DNA of 20,284 nucleotides from Candidatus Accumulibacter vicinus (GTDB lineage Bacteria; Pseudomonadota; Gammaproteobacteria; Burkholderiales; Rhodocyclaceae), in contig DIME01000084.1 in the NCBI GenBank assembly GCA_002425405.1, positions 3,721-24,004 of the forward strand. Reading direction: 5' to 3'. A program made the translations under genes and the position numbers. Positions 15,392 to 20,284 of this stretch are shown here, piece after piece. Under the pieces are notes generated by a model. That model was not told where the DNA came from. It searched no databases and was given only the letters and a program-made list of their open reading frames with translations. Every line of letters begins with the position of its first letter. The stretch's first letter is position 1.

Positions 15392-18199
15392 GTGAGCGCT
15401 TTTCGACCCTCGTCACGTCTGCCCGGCCCGGCGGCCGTACCGTCCCGCAACACGGCCTCGTGGCGGCGCTGGCCGGTCGCGGTTTACGCCGTCGCCCTGG
15501 TCGTCGTCGTTACCGCGGCGGCCTTCGCGGTGAGCTACCGGATCCAGACCGATGGCCTTGTACGCTATGCGAGCAGCCAGGAAAGCGCTCATGCCGAGGT
15601 CGCCGCGCATACCGCCCGCGTGGTTTTCGAGGCCGAAATCAAGCGCCTCGAAGCGGTCGCCACGCTGCTGGCGGCCGACGGAGAGATCGCCGGGATCGTC
15701 AGCGGTGCTGCCGCGGGCCAGAATATGCGCGATCGCCTCGACCGCAAGCTGGGCGGCACGGTCGCCGACCAGATCGAGATCTATGGTCGGTCCGGCGAAC
15801 TGCGCTTCCATACCGCGGCCGACGACGCGCTGGCCGATGTCAAGGACTCCCCGGGTGCCGCGCGCGCCTTGCGCGGGGTATCGGGCACCTACTTCGTTCA
15901 GGCCCCCAGCGGATTCATCGTCCGTGTCGCGACACCCATCGTTGACTCGGCTGGCGTTGCCGGTGCGGTCGTCGTCGGCACCCGCTTCGACGACTACTAT
16001 GCTTCGCGGTTTGCCGATCAGGTCGCTGCCGAAGTGTTTTTCACGACCGCCGAGGCGATCGGGGCGGCGTCGAGCCCGAAGCGGCGAAGCGAGGTTTTTC
16101 GCCCGGAAATCATTCGCCAGGCGATCCAGCAGTTTGTCCCGCAAACGGTAAGCGACCCGGCGCACAATTACACGCGTGTGTACTTGCCGATGCGTCTGGC
16201 GGGAGAAACCTTTGTCCTCATCGTCGAAGTCGACCATGGCAAGGCGGCTGAACTGGCGGCCGAAATCCGGGCGCATTCGGTGCAATTGTTTGCCGGGATT
16301 GCAGCACTCAGCATATTGGTCAGCGTTGTGCTGCTGCATTACGCGGTCCGACCCTTGCGCGACCTGCGCAACGAAGCCGCCGAACTGGCCGCGCGGTTTG
16401 CCGGCAAGGTTCACGTGTTGCGGTCGGCCAACGAGGTCGCCGATCTCAAGAACTCCTTCGAAGGAGTGCGCGAGGCGGCTACCGCCTACGCGCGCCGGCT
16501 GGAGGAGCAAGGGGCGACGCAATCCTTGATGATCTTTTGCGCGCAAACAGCCAATCGCAACGCTGCTGCGGAATCCGCCTTGTTCGACATCATGGACAGG
16601 GTACGTGCGCACATTGCCTGGCCGGCGGCCTGCCTCGCTTTACCTGCCAGTGCGGGCGACACGAGCGAGTTCCGCGTGCAGTGGGACGCCAGCTCGCCGA
16701 CGCCGGCAGCGTCGCACTTTCCCGCGGCGGACGCGGAAGCGCTCTGCGGGGGAAGTCGGGTACCGCTCTGGCTGGACGACACGGCAGAGTGGCGGATGTC
16801 GGCGCGGCTGCGCTCGGCCTTCGATCCGGAGTCCCGTTATCCCACTGCCGCCGTCATTCCCTTGATCGGCGGCGGCCGCCTGGCGGCCCTGATGGCCTTC
16901 TTCCACGATCAGCGCCTGACCTCGAACGCCAGCCTGAACGACATCCTCTGGTACGTGATGCAGGAGTGCAGTCAGATTGTCGAGCGCCGTGCGAGCGAAA
17001 TCGAGCTGCGACTTGCCAAGGAGTCGGCCGATGCCGCCAACCGAGCCAAGTCGGAATTTCTCGCCAACATGAGCCACGAAATCCGCACCCCGATGAACGG
17101 CATTCTGGGTGTCACGGAACTCCTGCTCAACACCCCGCTCGACGCCGAGCAGCGCCACCTCGCCGTGACCGTCCTCAACTCCGGCGAGTCCTTGCTCCAC
17201 ATTCTCAACGACATTCTCGACTTTTCCCGCATCGAAGCCGGCCGTCTGGTGCTCGAGGAGGCGCCGTTCGACGCAGCTGTCGTCGTCGCCGAGACCTGCG
17301 AACTGCTGGCCACGCAGGCGCAGGAAAAGGCCGTCCGACTCGACTGGAAGGCAGATCGCCTGGGCCAACTTCTGGTCATCGGCGACGCTTACCGTTTCCG
17401 CCAGATCGTCACCAATCTGGTTGGCAATGCGATCAAGTTCACCCCGGCCGGTCGTGTCGATGTGTGCCTCACGAGACGGGTGGAAGGCGACCGGGTGGAG
17501 ATCGAATGCGTGGTTGCCGATACCGGCATCGGCATCGACGACGATACCTTGCGTCGGCTCTTCCGGCCCTTCACCCAGGGCAATACGGCGATGACGCGCC
17601 GCTTCGGCGGTACCGGCCTCGGGCTTTCGATCACGCGCCATCTGCTCGAACTGATGGGCGGGTCGATCGCGGCCGCCAGCGAACCTGGCAAGGGCTCAAC
17701 GTTCACCTTTGCGCTGACGCTGCCGCTTGCGCCATCGCCGAGCGGCGTCGCCGAAACGGCGACCAGGGAAGCTGCCGTGCTCCCCACCCGACCGGCGCAC
17801 ATCCTGCTGGTCGAAGACAACGCGGTCAACAGCCTCGTCGCGAGCGCCACTCTGGAGAGTGCCGGGCATACTGTGGTCATCGCGGAGAACGGCCGCGAAG
17901 CACTCGAAAAGATGGTCGATGAACATTTCGATCTCGTACTGATGGACTGCCAGATGCCGGAGATGGATGGCTTCGAAGCGCTGGCGCTGATCCGTGCGGG
18001 CGGTGGCGGGCGCTACCCGCTCGAGGAGCAACGGCAGATTCCGGTCATCGCCCTGACCGCCAATGCCATCGTCGGCGACGCCGACCGATGCCTGCAGGCG
18101 GGCTTCGACGCTTATCTGGCGAAACCGTTTCGCCCGAAGGCGCTACTTGAACTGGTGGGCAAATGGGCGTCGACCAGGGCGCCCAGGCCCGTTGCCTGA
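15392..18199 (+). CDS. Membrane hybrid sensor histidine kinase: Cache-like sensor, HAMP-like linker, GAF, HisKA, HATPase, REC
   Basis: 935 residues from a GTG start with CGGAGAAG upstream; the frame is open further back, but that part is the CoA-transferase remnant. Membrane helices at about 28-49 and 297-318 enclose a roughly 245-residue periplasmic Cache-like sensor. A short HAMP-like/coiled linker (about 319-375) precedes a GAF-like domain (about 383-532). HisKA has the phospho-accepting His562 in MSHEIRTPMNG. The ATPase shows Asn679 (NLVGNAIKF), DTGIGI (710-715) and GGTGLGLS (739-746). The receiver has Glu808/Asp809, phospho-acceptor Asp852 in LMDCQMPEMDG, Thr889 and Lys911. All catalytic residues are intact. 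There is no Hpt or output domain, so a separate phosphotransfer protein is needed. The Tat-exported binding protein follows after 56 bp on the same strand, probably co-transcribed. Ligand unknown. Confidence 0.93.
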   Translation: MSAFRPSSRLPGPAAVPSRNTASWRRWPVAVYAVALVVVVTAAAFAVSYRIQTDGLVRYASSQESAHAEVAAHTARVVFEAEIKRLEAVATLLAADGEIAGIVSGAAAGQNMRDRLDRKLGGTVADQIEIYGRSGELRFHTAADDALADVKDSPGAARALRGVSGTYFVQAPSGFIVRVATPIVDSAGVAGAVVVGTRFDDYYASRFADQVAAEVFFTTAEAIGAASSPKRRSEVFRPEIIRQAIQQFVPQTVSDPAHNYTRVYLPMRLAGETFVLIVEVDHGKAAELAAEIRAHSVQLFAGIAALSILVSVVLLHYAVRPLRDLRNEAAELAARFAGKVHVLRSANEVADLKNSFEGVREAATAYARRLEEQGATQSLMIFCAQTANRNAAAESALFDIMDRVRAHIAWPAACLALPASAGDTSEFRVQWDASSPTPAASHFPAADAEALCGGSRVPLWLDDTAEWRMSARLRSAFDPESRYPTAAVIPLIGGGRLAALMAFFHDQRLTSNASLNDILWYVMQECSQIVERRASEIELRLAKESADAANRAKSEFLANMSHEIRTPMNGILGVTELLLNTPLDAEQRHLAVTVLNSGESLLHILNDILDFSRIEAGRLVLEEAPFDAAVVVAETCELLATQAQEKAVRLDWKADRLGQLLVIGDAYRFRQIVTNLVGNAIKFTPAGRVDVCLTRRVEGDRVEIECVVADTGIGIDDDTLRRLFRPFTQGNTAMTRRFGGTGLGLSITRHLLELMGGSIAAASEPGKGSTFTFALTLPLAPSPSGVAETATREAAVLPTRPAHILLVEDNAVNSLVASATLESAGHTVVIAENGREALEKMVDEHFDLVLMDCQMPEMDGFEALALIRAGGGGRYPLEEQRQIPVIALTANAIVGDADRCLQAGFDAYLAKPFRPKALLELVGKWASTRAPRPVA

Positions 18200-18255
18200 A
18201 CGGTTTGCCGACCATGGCTGGAAGAATCCAGTCTCTGATCCCGGAGGTTGCGGAC

Positions 18256-19437
18256 ATGTCGCTCAATCGCAGACGTTTCCTCGTAGGTGCCGGCGCCTTG
18301 GCCGCTGCTGGCCTCGCCGGCTGGTCGCCGGCGGACGCCGCGGAAGGCGCGCCAATTCGCATCGGTTATGCGATCGCGCGCAGCGGACCTTTCGCCGCGG
18401 CGGCACAGGTGACCCAGGAACCCACCTATCTGCTTTGGGCCGAGCAGGTGAATGCCGCGGGCGGTCTGCAATTGCCGGCAGGGCGACGGCGGATCCAGTT
18501 GATCGGAATCGACGACGAAAGCCAAGAGGATGTGTCGACCGCTGCTTATGTCGCGCTGATGGCACGCGACAAGGTGGACCTGATTCTGGCGCCTTGGGGA
18601 ACGCGCATGACCCTGGGAGTCGCGCCCTTGGCCAACAAGTTCGGTTATCCGCTGATCGCACCGACGGCCAATACGCGCAAGCTGGTCGAAATGAACCTGC
18701 CTTACTATTTCTCCGCGCTGCCGCAAACCAACCATTTGATGACGGCGCTGACCGACCTGTTCGTCGCGCAGCGCGTGAAAACCGTCGCGGTTCTGCATTC
18801 GCACGACGCCTTCGGGATCGAGCACGCGGTGTCGCTGCAGGTGGCCATGCGCGGTACCAATATCGATCTCGTCGAACTGCGCGCCTACGTGCGCGGGCAG
18901 TTCGATGTGGCATCCGTTTTGCAATCGATCATGGAGAAACGACCCGAGGCTTTCGTCGGCCTGACGTATCCGGCCGAAACCGAGGCCATTACGGCACAGG
19001 CGAAACAAATGGGATTCCGGCCACGCTTTTTCTATCTGGCGGTCGGTACCGCGTTCCCCGGCTACGTCGAGAAGTTCGGACCCGCTTGCGAAGGCATTCT
19101 CGGGATCGGCTCCTGGAACGCCAAGACCAGCGCCGGCGCACGCGCCTATTTCGACGCCCATGTGGCGCGCTTCGGCCGCCAACCGGATCGCTGGGCGAGC
19201 GGTCACACCTACGCGGCGCTGCAAGTGATTCAGGCGGCCGCGGCCAAGGTCGGTCTCGACCGGCGGGCGATGCGCGACGAAATTGCGGCGCGGGCGCACG
19301 ACAGCATCCTCGGTCCGATCGAGTTTCGTCGCGGCGAACTGTCGTCGATCCCCGGCACCGTCGGGCAGTGGCAAAAAGGCGAATTCGAGGTCGTCTGGCC
19401 GCCCGCCCGGGCGACCGCGAAGCTCATCGGGAGCTGA
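18256..19437 (+). CDS. Tat-exported periplasmic binding protein of the branched-chain amino acid (LivJ/Peripla_BP_6) family
   Basis: 393 residues; the ATG at 18256 has an ideal CGGAGG ribosome site 8 bases upstream. The N-terminus is a twin-arginine signal (NRRRFLVGAGALAAAGLAG, cleavage probably after ADA near residue 30), so it should be exported folded. The mature part shows the type I periplasmic fold pattern: IRIGYAIARSGPFAAAAQ, VNAAGGLQLPAG, VDLILAPWGTRMTLGVAPLA, PLIAPTANT, KTVAVLHSHDAFG and a C-terminal WASGHTYAALQV...ILGPIEF block. Family members bind leucine, amides, urea or other small ligands for ABC uptake, but no LivHMGF genes follow; the downstream neighbour is an oppositely oriented toxin gene. 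Its place directly behind a hybrid kinase suggests that it delivers ligand to that kinase. Ligand not predictable from sequence. Confidence 0.9.
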   Translation: MSLNRRRFLVGAGALAAAGLAGWSPADAAEGAPIRIGYAIARSGPFAAAAQVTQEPTYLLWAEQVNAAGGLQLPAGRRRIQLIGIDDESQEDVSTAAYVALMARDKVDLILAPWGTRMTLGVAPLANKFGYPLIAPTANTRKLVEMNLPYYFSALPQTNHLMTALTDLFVAQRVKTVAVLHSHDAFGIEHAVSLQVAMRGTNIDLVELRAYVRGQFDVASVLQSIMEKRPEAFVGLTYPAETEAITAQAKQMGFRPRFFYLAVGTAFPGYVEKFGPACEGILGIGSWNAKTSAGARAYFDAHVARFGRQPDRWASGHTYAALQVIQAAAAKVGLDRRAMRDEIAARAHDSILGPIEFRRGELSSIPGTVGQWQKGEFEVVWPPARATAKLIGS

Positions 19438-19464
19438 CAATCCGAGAAGGAGGTGCTCCGCTCA

Positions 19465-19866
19465 TCACAAGCGCGCATCCTGTCGCGGCAACTGCGATGC
19501 CCACGCCAGCACGCTCACGTCGGCTGTGATCAGCGTTGCCTGGTGTTGCAACGAAGTGGCCACGATGAAACGGTCGGCGGGGTCACGGTGCATGTTTTCC
19601 AGTTGGGTGGCAAGGATGCCAATGCGGCCATCCAGCGCAATTTCCCGAAGGCCAGCCTGGAGCAGCTCGGAGCGCCATTCTGTCGCCGGAAGGGGCAGCA
19701 CGATACGCCCGCGCTGCGCGAGCATGGCCGCCTCCCAAAAGCTGATGGCGCTCACGGCGACTTGGCCGGCGCGCCAGACATCTTCGATCAGGCACCGCGC
19801 GACCGGCCCGAGAGCCGGGTCATCGCGATCCATCCAGAGCAGGGTGTGGGTATCGAGAATGATCAC
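19465..19866 (-). CDS. vapC: VapC-like PIN-domain toxin ribonuclease
   Basis: 133-residue PIN-domain protein, the expected size for VapC toxins, which cleave RNA (often tRNA or rRNA). The acidic active-site residues are visible: Asp5 in IILDTHTLLW, Glu45 in ISFWEAAML and Asp98 in HRDPADRFIVATS, with TLITAD near the end. The start is a GTG at 19866 whose GTGA overlaps the antitoxin stop by 4 bp, so translation is coupled to the antitoxin. An upstream ATG in the same frame (19881) would overlap the antitoxin further and is less likely. It ends 27 bp from the convergent binding-protein gene. Intact and probably functional. Confidence 0.93.
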   Translation of the reverse strand: MIILDTHTLLWMDRDDPALGPVARCLIEDVWRAGQVAVSAISFWEAAMLAQRGRIVLPLPATEWRSELLQAGLREIALDGRIGILATQLENMHRDPADRFIVATSLQHQATLITADVSVLAWASQLPRQDARL

Positions 19867-20093
19867 GCCAGCGCCTTCCACTCGACCTCATCGAGCGGTT
19901 CGACAATGTCGCCGGATATTTCGAGTTTGGGGTGCAAGCCGAAGGGTGACGTGGAACGTCCACCGCTGTACGGATGCAACTCGGCGATCGGGCGGCCGTT
20001 CTTTGTCACGACCCAGATTTCGCCCTTGCTGGCGACCTCGTCCATCAAGGCAAGGCACTTGGCTTTGAATTCGGAAGCTTGAATTGTCGGCAT
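19863..20093 (-). CDS. Phd/YefM-type antitoxin paired with the VapC toxin
   Basis: 76 residues beginning MPTIQASEFKAKCLALMDEV, the N-terminal DNA-binding and dimerisation pattern of the prevent-host-death/YefM family, with VVTKNGRPIAEL in the second block. The C-terminal part (SGDIVEPLDEVEWKALA) should wrap around and inhibit the PIN toxin. The ATG at 20093 is preceded by GGAG at good spacing. The first gene of the pair, overlapping the toxin start by 4 bp. Such antitoxins normally repress their own promoter, and a matching promoter with an inverted repeat lies just upstream. Confidence 0.9.
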   Translation of the reverse strand: MPTIQASEFKAKCLALMDEVASKGEIWVVTKNGRPIAELHPYSGGRSTSPFGLHPKLEISGDIVEPLDEVEWKALA

Positions 20094-20122
20094 GGCACAC
20101 TCCAACGGATTAACCACATTGC

Positions 20123-20146
20123 TGACCATAGTCTTCAAAGTGGTCA
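20123..20146. promoter_or_regulatory. Inverted-repeat operator candidate for toxin-antitoxin autoregulation
   Basis: TGACCA (20123-20128) and TGGTCA (20141-20146) are perfect reverse complements separated by 12 bases. The repeat spans the -10 box and most of the spacer of the predicted antitoxin promoter, exactly where a dimeric Phd/YefM-type repressor would block RNA polymerase. The 18-base centre-to-centre spacing would place the two half-sites on nearly the same DNA face. Confidence 0.6.
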
Positions 20147-20153
20147 CCGTCAA
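20125..20153 (-). promoter_or_regulatory. Predicted sigma70 promoter of the antitoxin-toxin operon
   Basis: Read on the minus strand, TTGACG (20148-20153, five of six consensus bases) and TATGGT (20125-20130, four of six) are separated by an ideal 17 bases. Transcription would begin roughly 25 bases before the antitoxin ATG, leaving a short leader that contains its ribosome site. Confidence 0.65.
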
Positions 20154-20284
20154 GGGGCGGCACGGCTTCTTCAGAGGTGGCCAGCGCAGGGGGTGTAGAG
20201 TCGAGATGTGGCCCGGTAGCATTAGGACTGGCTTATCCGTTCCGTCCCTTTCGTCTGACGGTGCCTAAGTCGCCTGACCATAAC
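20154..20284. other. Right-edge stretch with no recognised feature
   Basis: The last 131 bases contain no gene, hairpin or repeat that I can support. The short open frames here lack start context and ribosome sites. Confidence 0.4.

Noticed and set aside
18063..19529. 488-codon plus-strand frame over the LivJ-type gene
   Set aside because: Shadow frame; the overlapping frame has a Tat signal, an ideal ribosome site and the binding-protein fold pattern.
1..20284. CRISPR arrays, tRNA genes, rRNA genes or attachment-site duplications
   Set aside because: I looked for regularly spaced repeats, cloverleaf-like sequences and flanking direct repeats and saw none I could support by eye.

Overview
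The window is GC-rich DNA that most likely comes from a betaproteobacterium, plausibly Rhodocyclales near Candidatus Accumulibacter or Dechloromonas. This is inferred from gene families, gene order (yhdP-nit-tldD, divergent from a glnE start) and codon bias; there is no rRNA or other phylogenetic marker. I saw no tRNA, rRNA, CRISPR array or intact mobile element.

Layout. (1) Positions 1-7471, minus strand: a tight housekeeping operon transcribed right to left, yhdP (AsmA-like envelope protein) > nit (nitrilase-family amidase) > tldD (zinc metalloprotease subunit) > an MscS-type channel that runs off the left edge. (2) Positions 7553-8865: a gene graveyard holding the broken 5' end of glnE, an unrecognised open stretch, a frameshifted fragment that may come from a SIR2/DUF4020-type defence protein, the C-terminal piece of a type I restriction HsdR, and the N-terminal piece of an IS5-type transposase. 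(3) Positions 8900-19437: a sensory block. It holds an AT-richer solitary periplasmic solute-binding protein, a convergent membrane hybrid histidine kinase, a divergent NIT-domain chemoreceptor, a second membrane hybrid kinase (Cache-like plus GAF plus REC) and, 56 bp behind it, a Tat-exported branched-chain-amino-acid-type binding protein. Between the chemoreceptor and the second kinase lie two more remnants: a possible NAD-glutamate dehydrogenase tail and a CaiB-type CoA-transferase with most of its middle deleted. (4) Positions 19465-20153, minus strand: a VapC-like PIN toxin and a Phd/YefM-type antitoxin with a good sigma70 promoter and an inverted-repeat operator candidate.

How it may work together. 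Both binding proteins lack permease and ATPase genes here, and each sits beside a hybrid kinase. The simplest inference is ligand sensing rather than uptake: periplasmic binding proteins presenting ligands to kinases, with a nitrate/nitrite-type chemoreceptor between them. Neither kinase has an Hpt domain or a response-regulator partner in the window, so the outputs lie elsewhere. The many fragments (glnE', hsdR', IS5', gdh', CoA-transferase') show that the sensory block sits in a region that has been repeatedly rearranged and trimmed.
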